Assembly (NCBI GenBank): GCA_028282545.1
Contig: JANQHT010000156.1
Span: forward strand, 27,259 to 91,258
Direction: 5' to 3'
From: Spirochaetales bacterium
Lineage (GTDB): Bacteria > Spirochaetota > Spirochaetia > DSM-27196 > Alkalispirochaetaceae
DNA: 64,000 nucleotides
Shown: piece after piece, positions 42,861 through 52,569 of the stretch
Position numbering within the stretch: position 1 is the stretch's first letter
How the letters are laid out: each line of letters starts with the position of its first letter
The notes under the pieces: generated by a model
Told to the model about the DNA's origin: nothing
The model's database searches: none
The model's input: only the letters and a program-made list of their open reading frames with translations
Program-made: the position numbers and the translations under genes

Positions 42861-43724
42861 ATGCATACTTCCTCGTTTACCGCCAATCGAGTCTCCGCAA
42901 AACGCTACGTGACCACGGGAATCGTGCCGCGGGTAATTCTGGTCCTCATGTGCACGCTCTTCGCGCTGCCCTTCTATTGGATGATCGTCACCTCCCTCAA
43001 AGGATCGACGGAGCTGACGGTCTTTCCTCCGACCCTCTGGCCCCGTGACCCGGTGTGGCGCAACTACCGCGATGCGGTACTGTTCATTCCCTTTCTGCGA
43101 TTTTTCATGAACTCGGTGATCCTGGCCGCCGGGGCCACGATCGGAGCGGTTCTGTCGAACTCGGTCATCGCCTACGGGTTTTCGCGCATTCCCTGGAAGG
43201 GACGCGATATCCTGTTCTATATTGCGATCGCCACGGTCTTTATCCCCTTCCCGATCACTCTCGTGGCGCTCTTCGATATCTTTGCGCGTCTCGGGTGGAT
43301 CAATACGTACCTTCCGTTGATCGTTCCGGCGTTCTTCGGCAACGCGTTCCACATGTTCTTGATACGACAGTTTCTCATGGGTATCTCCCACGATCTGTCC
43401 GATGCGGCGCGTATCGACGGCGCCGGGGAGTTGATGATCTTCTCTCGCATCATCCTCCCCTTGATGAAGCCGGCGCTGGCCGTCGTGGCGATTTTTGCGG
43501 CCGTGAACGCGTGGAACGACTTTCTCAGTCCATTGATATACCTGCAAACGCAGGAGCTCTATCCGCTGTCGATCGGACTCCAATTCTTTCGTGCGGAGCA
43601 CAATATCGCGTTCAGTCTGTTGATGGCGGCCTCTACATTGGTCGTGATTCCGATTATCGTGCTGTTTATCTTCTTTCAACGGTACTTCGTGGAAGGGATC
43701 ACGATCGGGGCGATAAAGGGGTAG
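42861..43724 (+). CDS. ABC sugar permease (MalG/UgpE type)
   Basis: The 287-aa product has six membrane helices, the EAA loop ISHDLSDAARIDGAGELMIFSRIILPLMKP and the typical end FQRYFVEGITIGAIKG. It begins 12 bases after the other permease and is followed after 65 bases by the alpha-mannosidase. Confidence 0.92.
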   Translation: MHTSSFTANRVSAKRYVTTGIVPRVILVLMCTLFALPFYWMIVTSLKGSTELTVFPPTLWPRDPVWRNYRDAVLFIPFLRFFMNSVILAAGATIGAVLSNSVIAYGFSRIPWKGRDILFYIAIATVFIPFPITLVALFDIFARLGWINTYLPLIVPAFFGNAFHMFLIRQFLMGISHDLSDAARIDGAGELMIFSRIILPLMKPALAVVAIFAAVNAWNDFLSPLIYLQTQELYPLSIGLQFFRAEHNIAFSLLMAASTLVVIPIIVLFIFFQRYFVEGITIGAIKG

Positions 43725-43789
43725 GCAGCGCGGTCGACACCGATAGAGCGCTCGCCGAGCGACGAAACACCATACGGAAAGGAAGAACG

Positions 43790-46700
43790 ATGTTCATCAA
43801 GGCACAACAGCGAATTGAACAGTACCTCGAGTTTCTCGATACGGTGAAGTATCGAGCGGTTGCCACCCCGACGTGGGAGACGTATGCAACCACCGACCGG
43901 TTGCGTACCCCACCCCAGGGGGTTGCGTGGGAACCGATCGTCCTCCCGTACGCCTACGGCGCCGAATGGACGAGCTATTGGTATCGCACAACTGTCGAAG
44001 TACCCGAGACGGCGGCGGGACGCGACCTCTTTCTCGCCGCATCCCCGAATGCTGACTCCCTGGTGTTCCTCGACGGAACGCCGATCGGCGCGCTCAACCC
44101 GTTTCACGGCAAGATTCGCCTCGCCGGTACAGCTGAGGCGGGTGGATCGCATACGATTCATCTGGAGAGTTACGCCGGACACCGCTACCCCGGGGTCAAT
44201 CCGCTCCGCGACGACACGGTGATTCTCACGCTGGGGACCCATATCGACGATTACCCCAACGTGTTCCGAGACTCGGCACTGGTGGTGAAGAACGAGGCGG
44301 TCTACGCGTTGTACTACGACGCACTGACGCTGTTCGAAACGGCGCGGAACCTGGACGACGATTCGCTGCGTAAACATCGCATCCTTCGCGATCTGTACGC
44401 GGCGCTGTCGACGATTCGCTTTACCGCCGCCGGAACCGAGCTCGACGCCCAAGCGAGCGCCGCACACCGCGCGATCGCGCCCCTATCGGCCACTTCACCG
44501 GGCGATACAGTGCCCACGATCCACCTGCTCGGCCACGCCCATATCGACCACGCCTGGTTGTGGCCGATATGGGAGACGGAGCGCAAGGCCGCGCGTACCT
44601 TCGCCAACATGGCGCGCCTGGCCGAGGAGTTCGAGGAGTTCGTCTTCATCCAGTCGCAACCGGCGCAGTTGGAGATCATCGAGCGCGAGTACCCGGAGGT
44701 ATTCGACGCGGTCAAGCGGACCTACGAGCGCGGCCAGTGGGAGCCCAACGGTGGGATGTGGGTCGAGGCGGACTGCAACGTCCCCAGCGGCGAGTCGCTG
44801 ATCCGCCAGTTTCTCATTGGGAAGCAGGCTTCTCGGCGTATGTTGGGCTACGAAGGCGACACGCTGTGGCTGCCGGACGTCTTCGGTTACGCCGCGGCGC
44901 TGCCGCAGATTCTCATCGGGTGCGAGATCGACTACTTCGTCACCAGCAAGATCAACTGGAACGACACCACACGCTTTCCCTACGACACCTTTTTGTGGCG
45001 CGGGATCGACGGCACCGGCGTCAGGACGCACTTCATCACCACCAGGCGCAACGGGTACAACGGGCGCGTCAACGTAGAAGAGCTATGGGACGCGTGGCAC
45101 CACTTGCAGCACAAGGATGTGCACGGGCAGTTGGTCAAGCCGATCGGCGAGGGCGACGGCGGCGGCGGAACGCTGCGTGCCGACCTGGAAGCGGCGCGGC
45201 GGCTGTCCGCCCTCGAAGGCGCGCCGCAGGTCCGCTGGACGCGCGTTTCGGACGCGTTGCATGAGATCTTCGGTGAGGCGACCGATCTGCCCGAGTGGCG
45301 CGGCGAGCTGTACCTGGAGTTGCACCGCGGCACCTACACGACACAGGCGCGGACCAAACGCTACAACCGTATGCTGGAGTTTCGACTGCGGGAAGTCGAG
45401 GCGCTATATGCGATGCTCGACGCGTACGCACCGGCGAGCGCGCCGACCTATCCGCACGAGGCGCTCACCGCGTGCTGGAAGATGCTCTTGACCAACCAGT
45501 TTCACGACATTATACCCGGCTCCTCGATTCGCGCGGTGTACGAGGACGCGGAGCGCTGGTACCGCGAGATCGAGGAGCAAAGCGAGGCGTTGATCGCTGC
45601 CACCGCGCCGGCCTTTGCCGCCCTGGTCGGCTGCTGCGATCTGACCCACGTGGCACTCAACACCTTCTCGTGGGAGCGGCAGACGGTGATTCCCGTTTCC
45701 TTGGCAGACGACGAGCCGGCACCGACGCACGCGGATCTGGGCGGCAGCTCGGTGCCGATCCAGGTATCCCAGGATGTAGCGGGAACGCACATAGCCCGGA
45801 TTGCGGCAACACTCCCGGCGCTGGCGGTGCGATCGCTCTCGTTGGCCTCGACCACCGAGGTCGTGGCGGCGCAGCAAGAGCTTCCCTTCTCGGTCGAGGG
45901 CGACGTCCTGTCCACGCCCTTCTACCGGATCGCATTTGACGAGGCGGGGCGGATTCGATCACTGGTCGACCGTGAGCACGGTACCGAGTTTGTCGCAGCC
46001 GGCGGCGCGTTCAACACCTTGGTCTCCGCCGAGGACATCCCGATCAAGTGGGACGCCTGGGATATCGATGCCGACTGGGAATTCGGCAGTGTCGAGGAGA
46101 CGCGGCTGGAGTCGTCGCAGGTCGTGTCGATCGGGCCGGTGTTTGCCCAACTGCGACGGCGCTACGCGATCGGCCACGCATCAACTTTGACGCAGGACAT
46201 CTACGTGTACGCCGCCTCCCGGCGGATTGACTTCGATACACACGTTGAGTGGCAGGAGGACCACCGCATCCTGAAGGTTGCGTTCCCCGCGAACGTTATC
46301 ACCAACCAGGTGCGCTGTGAGGTGCAGTACGGCCATCTGATGCGCAACACCCACGCCAACCGGCCCAGCGATCAGGCGCAGTTCGAGTTTGCTGCCCAGA
46401 AATGGATCGCCGTGGAGGAGACCGGTCGCGGGGTTGCGTTGCTCAACGACTGCAAGTACGGCCACGACGCCAACGGCTCGACGATGCGCCTCACGCTGTT
46501 GCGCTCGCCCAAGGCGCCCGATCCGCACGCGGATATGGGAACGCATCGCTTCACCTACGCAATCCTGCCCTTTGTCGGTGCGTTCTCGGTGGAGGCGGTG
46601 GTGCGCCAGGCCTACGATCTCAACCACCCGGTGAGCGTACCGGCCGTTGACTCGTCGGCAGTCGCGCGCGACCGCAGCGTGACGGTTGAGCCGGAGTCAC

Positions 46701-47008
46701 TGCTCCAACTCGACACCCCGCAGGTGGTCGTCGAGGCGCTCAAACCGGCTGAGGAATCGCGGGTCGATGGGACCGGCGCTACGGTCGATCTGATCGTGCG
46801 GCTCTACGAAGCCGGCGGCGGCGCGGTGACGTGTACTCTGTCCTCCGCGTCCGCGTTGCAAGCGGTGCAGGCAACCAACATGTTGGAGCGCAATCCGCAA
46901 CCCTTGGAGCATAGGCCGCACTCGGTCACGCTGCAGTTTCGACCGTTCGAGATCAAGACGCTACGCTTACAGATGCAACGACGCGACCATTCGAGTTCTA
47001 ATAAATAG
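43790..47008 (+). CDS. GH38 alpha-mannosidase
   Basis: This 1072-aa enzyme starts at ATG 43790 after GGAAAGGAAG; the frame is open further upstream only as a shadow of the permease. The zinc motif is LLGHAHIDHAWLWPIWETE, the nucleophile Asp363 lies in WLPDVFGYAAALPQIL, and NQFHDIIPGSSI supplies the conserved His-Asp. The long C-terminal beta-sandwich domains follow. Family members remove alpha-mannose (or mannosylglycerate-type units) from imported glycosides in the cytoplasm. There is no signal peptide, matching uptake by the ABC transporter. Confidence 0.93.
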   Translation: MFIKAQQRIEQYLEFLDTVKYRAVATPTWETYATTDRLRTPPQGVAWEPIVLPYAYGAEWTSYWYRTTVEVPETAAGRDLFLAASPNADSLVFLDGTPIGALNPFHGKIRLAGTAEAGGSHTIHLESYAGHRYPGVNPLRDDTVILTLGTHIDDYPNVFRDSALVVKNEAVYALYYDALTLFETARNLDDDSLRKHRILRDLYAALSTIRFTAAGTELDAQASAAHRAIAPLSATSPGDTVPTIHLLGHAHIDHAWLWPIWETERKAARTFANMARLAEEFEEFVFIQSQPAQLEIIEREYPEVFDAVKRTYERGQWEPNGGMWVEADCNVPSGESLIRQFLIGKQASRRMLGYEGDTLWLPDVFGYAAALPQILIGCEIDYFVTSKINWNDTTRFPYDTFLWRGIDGTGVRTHFITTRRNGYNGRVNVEELWDAWHHLQHKDVHGQLVKPIGEGDGGGGTLRADLEAARRLSALEGAPQVRWTRVSDALHEIFGEATDLPEWRGELYLELHRGTYTTQARTKRYNRMLEFRLREVEALYAMLDAYAPASAPTYPHEALTACWKMLLTNQFHDIIPGSSIRAVYEDAERWYREIEEQSEALIAATAPAFAALVGCCDLTHVALNTFSWERQTVIPVSLADDEPAPTHADLGGSSVPIQVSQDVAGTHIARIAATLPALAVRSLSLASTTEVVAAQQELPFSVEGDVLSTPFYRIAFDEAGRIRSLVDREHGTEFVAAGGAFNTLVSAEDIPIKWDAWDIDADWEFGSVEETRLESSQVVSIGPVFAQLRRRYAIGHASTLTQDIYVYAASRRIDFDTHVEWQEDHRILKVAFPANVITNQVRCEVQYGHLMRNTHANRPSDQAQFEFAAQKWIAVEETGRGVALLNDCKYGHDANGSTMRLTLLRSPKAPDPHADMGTHRFTYAILPFVGAFSVEAVVRQAYDLNHPVSVPAVDSSAVARDRSVTVEPESLLQLDTPQVVVEALKPAEESRVDGTGATVDLIVRLYEAGGGAVTCTLSSASALQAVQATNMLERNPQPLEHRPHSVTLQFRPFEIKTLRLQMQRRDHSSSNK

Positions 47009-47296
47009 GAGGGAAACCTATCTGGTGGCGGAAATGGACACAGGTTTCTCAGGGAGCGTGATGGAGGAGACGATCGGTTGAGTCGTCGTTGCCGGGGCAA
47101 CCGCAGTGCTCACACGAGATAGTACGGGCCGGACAGGCGTGTTGCTTCAGGTAGAGCGCGTAATCAGCGAGAGTTTTTGCGTGTTACCACTATTTGACAT
47201 ACGTAAAGCCTCCTCATACGCGATGGTGCTTAGACGCACAACGTACGAGCGCGAGAGCTATTTAATATATCAGATTTTAATAATTAATAAATTTTT
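47009..47296. other. Intergenic region with AT-rich tail
   Basis: After the mannosidase an AGGAGGG and an 18-codon frame (GTG at about 47023, ending TGA near 47080, MAEMDTGFSGSVMEETIG) are present and may be the remnant start of another gene. GTTGCCGGGGCAAC makes a short hairpin. The last 45 bases are almost pure A and T. No full gene is seen. Confidence 0.35.
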
Positions 47297-48118
47297 TTAA
47301 CTTTGCATTCTGCCTTTTAGATAGGCGATTCCCTCATTCGCCCAACGCTCCTGAGTTAAAACCGCCTCTGTATGGCCCTCTCCAATGGAGGTCCACTGTT
47401 CGAGAACCACGCTCGCATTGGAGTTGTGGGCAGCTATCGCCTCGAGAAGCCATGGAATATCAAGTCGACCGGAGCCTGCCGGAGTGCCGGATATCGTAAA
47501 CTCTTGGTTGCTCGGGTGGCGATGAGAGTCGAAGTCCTTTACATGGAGGCCGATTGCATAGCGCCCTAAGTTTTTTACGACCTCTCGTACCCCCTCGCCG
47601 TTCCCCAGGGAGTTCACCGGATCTATACACGCTCCGATCGATGGGGAGTCGACGGTCGCCAGAAGCTCGGCCAGGGCGGTTGTTGAATACGCCTCGTGGT
47701 TTTCCACCATCAGTGAAATACCGAGCTCCTCGTATCGCCCTACGATCTCTCTAAGCGTTTCGGTCTCTCTACTGAGATCGCCGGATGCGTCGGGGAAGAT
47801 GGTTCTGACGCTCTTTGCCCCCAGCAATTTAGCGATACGCAGGTAGTCAAGCAGGTTTTCGGGATCGCTGCCGGTGGTGCCTACTTCGATTTCGACGGAG
47901 CGCGTCTGCGCATATTCACTCAGGGCTATCAAGCTCTGCTCGGAAAAGGTATGGAGCTGCGGCATAATACAGAGCTGCACCAGCCCGAGACCGAAGCTCA
48001 CGGTTCGATCGATCAGCTCTTCGGCGGTCAATAGTTGTGCGTCCATCGACGCCAGACCGGGATAGGAGTATGCGCCGGAGGCCCATCCGTAGGTGTAAGA
48101 TCCTATTCCTAATCGCAC
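47297..48118 (-). CDS. Sugar phosphate isomerase/epimerase-like TIM-barrel protein
   Basis: This 273-aa protein starts at GTG 48118, six bases after AAAGGAGGT. Metal-binding residues of the AP-endonuclease-2/xylose-isomerase fold are visible: Glu in SLMVENHEAYS, Asp in IGACIDPVNSLG, His in IGLHVKDFD and Glu in SVVLEQWTS. These enzymes isomerise or epimerise sugars or ketoses. It is the last gene of the glycosidase operon, 3 bases after the small fragment gene. Confidence 0.88.
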   Translation of the reverse strand: MRLGIGSYTYGWASGAYSYPGLASMDAQLLTAEELIDRTVSFGLGLVQLCIMPQLHTFSEQSLIALSEYAQTRSVEIEVGTTGSDPENLLDYLRIAKLLGAKSVRTIFPDASGDLSRETETLREIVGRYEELGISLMVENHEAYSTTALAELLATVDSPSIGACIDPVNSLGNGEGVREVVKNLGRYAIGLHVKDFDSHRHPSNQEFTISGTPAGSGRLDIPWLLEAIAAHNSNASVVLEQWTSIGEGHTEAVLTQERWANEGIAYLKGRMQS

Positions 48119-48121
48119 AAA

Positions 48122-48328
48122 CTACCTCCTTTGTTTAAACGCCGGTATCGAACGAACCTGTAGGGTCCACTCATTTACAAACGAAAATGTTTCTATACTT
48201 CCTTCGGGGGTCTCGATCGGTGCCACGGTGTTCTGTTGCGCTTTTATTATGCCGCCGTGGCAGTCGAGTACAGCGCCGTCGACGTCTCTCCGAGGGGTGC
48301 GATTGTTAGAGGTTAGGGTGTGCCACAT
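48122..48328 (-). CDS. Small protein resembling the start of a GH43-type hydrolase
   Basis: From ATG 48328, after AGGAG, it gives about 68 aa. RTPRRDVDGAVLDCHGGIIK resembles the first strand of GH43-like five-bladed propellers (D-x-DG-x-x-x-D-x-H-x-G), after which the similarity stops and EGSIETFSFVNEWTLQVRS follows. It overlaps the preceding gene by 23 bases. It may be a truncated hydrolase or a shortened but real gene in the operon. Confidence 0.4.
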   Translation of the reverse strand: MWHTLTSNNRTPRRDVDGAVLDCHGGIIKAQQNTVAPIETPEGSIETFSFVNEWTLQVRSIPAFKQRR

Positions 48329-49856
48329 CTGCCGCTCCTGCTCGTCGTGTGAGATGGAGAACCGCGAAGGGAGTGCTGAACGGGATAGTATAAATCGTAT
48401 ACTCCCTGCGATCAACGCACTGAGAGGAGGATTCCTCATCGAGCCGTTGCCGCTCTCCGGTATAGATATTGAGCCACTCTCCGGTGTACCGCTCCGGGGA
48501 TAGCTGTTGTGGCGTCAGCACATGAAAATCGATAAAGAAGACCGCCTCACCCGGGTTCGAGGGGTCCCCTTTTGCCAAGCAGAAACTCGAACGCCAGAGG
48601 CAGAGCTCGGGTGCCGGGGCAAAGGAGGCGTAGTCGAGGGCTCCGAAAAAGTCTGCCAGGATGCGAAAGAATCGGTACCCCGGAGGTGTATCCCCCTCGT
48701 GAATGATATCCCACGCGGTATAGCTGTAGTAGTAGGCGGGATATCCCCCGGAACAGGCGACGACGTAGGCGCGTCGAATTAACTCCTGGGGCGTCTGCCC
48801 GACACCGTAGGTGACATCTGTTGTCCCTCCAGGTCCGCATTCGTACCCGAATTCCGAGTTAACGTAGGGCCACTGATGGTTTCTATGTTCCAGCACGACC
48901 GAGGAGTGAAAGTCGTGGTGCTGCTGTACCGTCTGAAACTCCAAAAACGTCTCCGCATCCGGGTCGTTATAAATCGCGAGGTCGTCGTGAACCGTTCGCA
49001 AACGGTTGTGAGCATCCCATTGACCGATCTGTTCCATCCGACGGCGAACGTAGCTCTTGTCTATTTCGTAGTAGGTCTCTTTTGCAAAATCCCAGATCAT
49101 GCAGGAGTAGGCCTGATAGCGGGCCACGATATGATGAAAATAGGCCTCGTCTGCCGGGCTGTCGGGATCCGGCCAGTTTACCGACTTGTTGTACACCTTA
49201 AAAAAGAGATGCAGGAAGACCCCCTCCCGCCAAAACTGCTCCACTACTCGATCCATACACTCCCAAAAGTCGTGGTTCAAGGTGTCGAAGTCCGGGGAAT
49301 CGTTGGTTCCACCCCAGGGGAAGAGAGGGGGCGGACCGAAATCTCGTGCCGTTCTGTTTCCCGGGGACCAGGTGGTGTCGTGGGCATAACAGTTCATCAT
49401 GACGGCGTTAAACCCAGCCTCTTTTATCCGTCTCAGAAACGAGGCGATCCGGTTTTCCTTGGGATAAGCCGCCTCCAGCGCCCAGAGCCAGTCGCTCTCA
49501 TAGGAGAGCAGAAAAACAGGCCTGCCGTCCTTGAGGATAAATCGCTGAGAATTGTTCGGGTCTATTGCCAACCCGCCGCCAAAAAGGTCGGTTCCCGGCG
49601 AGCACTCTATCGATCCCTCTTCGAGTAGCGCCCCCTCATCCAGAGAGATGCGATAGCGCCAAGAGCCCGTAGTCGGGAGGGTCACCCGGACCATCGCCGT
49701 TTCTCTACCAACAAAACCGGGGACGTCGAATGCAACCTCCCGGGGACCGGAGAATGTCCCATGAATCCCGGGACGTAATCCGTTTTTCAAAGACGTTTTT
49801 GCAGAGCCCCGGGTCGAGATCTCGAACGGGACTCCTAACCGCGCGTCGTAATGCAT
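48306..49856 (-). CDS. DUF5060/DUF4038 glycosidase (apiosidase-like)
   Basis: Started at ATG 49856 it is 516 aa. An N-terminal Ig-like DUF5060 domain (RPGIHGTFSGPREVAFDVPGF) precedes a DUF4038-type (beta/alpha)8 barrel (GRPVFLLSYESDWLWALEAAY; MMNCYAHDTTWSPGN; PYVNSEFGYE with a likely catalytic Glu). Related enzymes attack apiose or rhamnose linkages in plant polysaccharides. There is no signal peptide. It is divergent from the sensor kinase, whose start is 95 bases away. Confidence 0.82.
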   Translation of the reverse strand: MHYDARLGVPFEISTRGSAKTSLKNGLRPGIHGTFSGPREVAFDVPGFVGRETAMVRVTLPTTGSWRYRISLDEGALLEEGSIECSPGTDLFGGGLAIDPNNSQRFILKDGRPVFLLSYESDWLWALEAAYPKENRIASFLRRIKEAGFNAVMMNCYAHDTTWSPGNRTARDFGPPPLFPWGGTNDSPDFDTLNHDFWECMDRVVEQFWREGVFLHLFFKVYNKSVNWPDPDSPADEAYFHHIVARYQAYSCMIWDFAKETYYEIDKSYVRRRMEQIGQWDAHNRLRTVHDDLAIYNDPDAETFLEFQTVQQHHDFHSSVVLEHRNHQWPYVNSEFGYECGPGGTTDVTYGVGQTPQELIRRAYVVACSGGYPAYYYSYTAWDIIHEGDTPPGYRFFRILADFFGALDYASFAPAPELCLWRSSFCLAKGDPSNPGEAVFFIDFHVLTPQQLSPERYTGEWLNIYTGERQRLDEESSSQCVDRREYTIYTIPFSTPFAVLHLTRRAGAADVAHPNL

Positions 49857-49950
49857 ACCCCCTCCTGCAGATCCATTGTTCAATCCCTCAGGGGCCCCGT
49901 AAAGAGAAAGCTTCTTTGTTTCATCGTCCTTTTTTTCGCACTACTGTGCT

Positions 49951-51747
49951 ATGCTGGCACCCATGCATATTCGGTCCGCGGTCACCGCTCCTACGATCCG
50001 CGGGGAGATTATGCTGGCGGTAATTGTTCTTACGGTTCTTCCGGTACTCTTGACCACCATCTACTTTTTCCCCCGGATTAACGACCTCGTGGAAGAGAGG
50101 GTGACTCGCTATTCAGAGGCGGTCGTTCTTCAGGTCGAAAATTCGATACACGACGTCGTCGACCAGGCAAAGATCATCTCCCAGCAGATGACCTTTTGGG
50201 CGGTTACCCAGGACCTTCTCCTGCCCGGGGTAGAGCAGCCGCAGAACCTTCTGCCTGCGGTTATCGGAACTCAGCAGTTTATCTCCAACCTCACCCTTGT
50301 CTTTCCGTTTCTCCACGGCGTCTATGTTATCGGGGAGGATGGTAGGGTCTTTACCGGTACCGACTCGGCCCAGGCCTCGACGCTCCCGGACAAAGAGTGG
50401 GTTCGCCGTGCCTTGACCGAAGGGCACGGCTCCTGGGTCGTACCGCCCCACACTCCGGACTACGGGGAGCAAGTCTTGGGCGACCGTCGGGAGTCGGTCT
50501 TTAGCTACGTCAGGGGTATAACCGTGTTCTCCGGCGGTCGTCACCACGGGGTCATTCAGGTGGACCTGAAGCTGGACTATCTCCAGCAGTTGTTGGAGAT
50601 CGCAGATCTCGGGGAACAGAGCGGGCTCTATCTGGTTGACGAACGAGGCGACGTTGCACCGTCGAAAGAGCACCACAGGGAGACTGAATTTCCGCTTCCC
50701 GACGGCATCGGCATAAATGATCTCCCAATCGGTGCGCTGCGAACTAACGGTACAGTCGTCATACGCAGACCCTTAGCGGATACCGGCTGGTACCTCCTAG
50801 GGATCATCTCTTCCTCCGCCTTGGAAGACAGTCTCGGGCAGGTCGTTCGAACATCCCGGATTGTCATGGTCGTCATTGCGTGCGCCGCTGTCGCGATAGC
50901 ACTCCTTGTTGCCGGACGCATAACGCGTCCCCTTGCAACCCTCGTAGGTGCTATTACCCGATTTGGCGACGGCCATCTGGACGAACGGCTGCCCGAGTTT
51001 TCCAACAGGGATTTAGGAGTCGTCTCTCGCCGGTTCAACACCATGGCGCACCGGATTAAACGGCTCATGGACAAAGTAGTGGAGGAGGAACAGCAGAAGG
51101 ATAGGGCGGAAATACGGGCGCTTCAGGCGCAAATAAACCCCCACTTTCTCTACAACACCCTGGAGGTAATCCGCGGTATTGCCCTTGCCCATGGGGTAAC
51201 CACCGCCGGAGAGGTCGCGAAATCCCTCGCTAAGATTTTTCGCTACTCCATAGATCGTGAAAAAGAGGCGGTTACCCTCGGCGACGAGCTCGAAAACGTT
51301 CGCAGCTACGTTACCATCCTGCGACACCGGTATGGAGAGCGATTTGAGTTTGTCGTCGACGTTCGACCCGATCTCCTTGAGGTTCCGACACCTCGGCTCT
51401 TTCTCCAACCCCTTGTGGAGAACGCCTTTGTACACGGCGTCGAGCCGAGCCGCAGGCACGGCCTTGTTCGAGTGGAGGCTATCGGACAGAGCGACACGGT
51501 GGTTCTACGGATCATAGATAACGGTGCCGGAATGCCGACCAAGACGGTTTCTGCTTTACGGTCAAGGATGAGCAATGGCAGCGACGAGCCGGGAGAACCG
51601 AAATACGGCCCGGGAATCGGGATCGTGAATGTGGACCGCCGTCTAAAATATGCATTCGGGGCACAGTTCGGGCTGGGCATTGACAGTGAGTTGGGAGAGG
51701 GAACCGTCGTCTCCTTGCGGATTCCCGTCCCCGAGGGGAGTGTATAG
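49951..51747 (+). CDS. YesM-type sensor histidine kinase
   Basis: This is a 598-aa membrane kinase; ATG 49951 and 49963 are both possible. A helix at about 15-37, a large external Cache-like domain (about 40-295), a second helix (about 300-322), a HAMP domain and a LytS/YesM kinase core (ALQAQINPHFLYNTLEVIRGIALAHG with phosphorylated His) follow. The ATPase part has VENAFVHGVEPSRR and IDNGAGMP. The response regulator starts 5 bases later. It should respond to an extracellular sugar and control the adjoining transporter. Confidence 0.9.
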   Translation: MLAPMHIRSAVTAPTIRGEIMLAVIVLTVLPVLLTTIYFFPRINDLVEERVTRYSEAVVLQVENSIHDVVDQAKIISQQMTFWAVTQDLLLPGVEQPQNLLPAVIGTQQFISNLTLVFPFLHGVYVIGEDGRVFTGTDSAQASTLPDKEWVRRALTEGHGSWVVPPHTPDYGEQVLGDRRESVFSYVRGITVFSGGRHHGVIQVDLKLDYLQQLLEIADLGEQSGLYLVDERGDVAPSKEHHRETEFPLPDGIGINDLPIGALRTNGTVVIRRPLADTGWYLLGIISSSALEDSLGQVVRTSRIVMVVIACAAVAIALLVAGRITRPLATLVGAITRFGDGHLDERLPEFSNRDLGVVSRRFNTMAHRIKRLMDKVVEEEQQKDRAEIRALQAQINPHFLYNTLEVIRGIALAHGVTTAGEVAKSLAKIFRYSIDREKEAVTLGDELENVRSYVTILRHRYGERFEFVVDVRPDLLEVPTPRLFLQPLVENAFVHGVEPSRRHGLVRVEAIGQSDTVVLRIIDNGAGMPTKTVSALRSRMSNGSDEPGEPKYGPGIGIVNVDRRLKYAFGAQFGLGIDSELGEGTVVSLRIPVPEGSV

Positions 51748-51752
51748 AACGT

Positions 51753-52550
51753 ATGGTCGGCTTTGTCATTGTTGACGACGAAAAATGGGTTCGCTCTCTG
51801 CTACGCAATATTCTTCCCTGGCACTCCCTCGGCTTTCGTATTCTTGGAGAGGCATCGGACGGTGCAGAGGCGATGCGGCTGGTGCGGGTGACCACTCCGG
51901 ACATCGTGCTGACTGACATTAGAATGCACGGGGTTAACGGCCTCGACTTTATTAAGGCGGTCAGAGAGCTGTCGATGGATACAAAAATCGTGATCATTAG
52001 CGGGTACGACGAGTTTGCCTATGCGAAACAGGCGATTGAATATGGGGTGTCCGGCTACCTGGTCAAACCGATCGAAGAACAGGAACTGCTGGAGATCATG
52101 GTCCGTGCCAAAGATGATATTGCGAAGGAAAAAAAGGAGAGTGAGAATAGGGTAGAGCTCGAGGCAAATATCTCCCGCCTTAGGGAGATCGTCCACTGGA
52201 AGGATCGCCGAAAACCCGGGCCAACGGACTGCGTCGTAGACGATCCCAGAATTCAAAAGGCGGTCGATCTGGTAGCTGACCAGTATGCAGAGACGATCGG
52301 CTCGAGCGACATCGCTCGACGGGTCTTTATGAGCGAGGCCTATTTCTCCGACAAGTTTCACCGAGTAGTCGGAAAGACCTTCTCCGCCTATTTGACGGAG
52401 TTCCGCATCGGCGTTGCGATGGATCTGCTGCGTCAGCCCGAGCTGCGTATAAAGGACGTGGCGCGGTTGGTGGGCTTCGGAAGTGCCAACTACTTCTGCC
52501 GAGTATTCAGGGAGGTAGTCGGGGTCACTCCTGGGGCCTATCGCCGCTGA
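51753..52550 (+). CDS. YesN-type AraC response regulator
   Basis: The 265-aa product has a receiver domain (FVIVDDEKWVRSLL; phosphorylated Asp in DIVLTDIRMHG; Lys in YLVKPIEEQEL) and a C-terminal AraC helix-turn-helix domain (SEAYFSDKFHRVVGKTFSAY and RIKDVARLVGFGSANYFCRVFREVVGVTPGAYR). It is the partner of the sensor kinase. Its stop is 19 bases from the stop of the convergent permease gene. Confidence 0.93.
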   Translation: MVGFVIVDDEKWVRSLLRNILPWHSLGFRILGEASDGAEAMRLVRVTTPDIVLTDIRMHGVNGLDFIKAVRELSMDTKIVIISGYDEFAYAKQAIEYGVSGYLVKPIEEQELLEIMVRAKDDIAKEKKESENRVELEANISRLREIVHWKDRRKPGPTDCVVDDPRIQKAVDLVADQYAETIGSSDIARRVFMSEAYFSDKFHRVVGKTFSAYLTEFRIGVAMDLLRQPELRIKDVARLVGFGSANYFCRVFREVVGVTPGAYRR

Positions 52551-52569
52551 CGGTCGGTTACGATCCCGG

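Noticed and set aside
42002..43048. 348-codon plus-strand frame over the first permease
   Set aside because: It is frame-shifted over both permease genes, which have clear membrane and EAA-loop signatures in the other frames.
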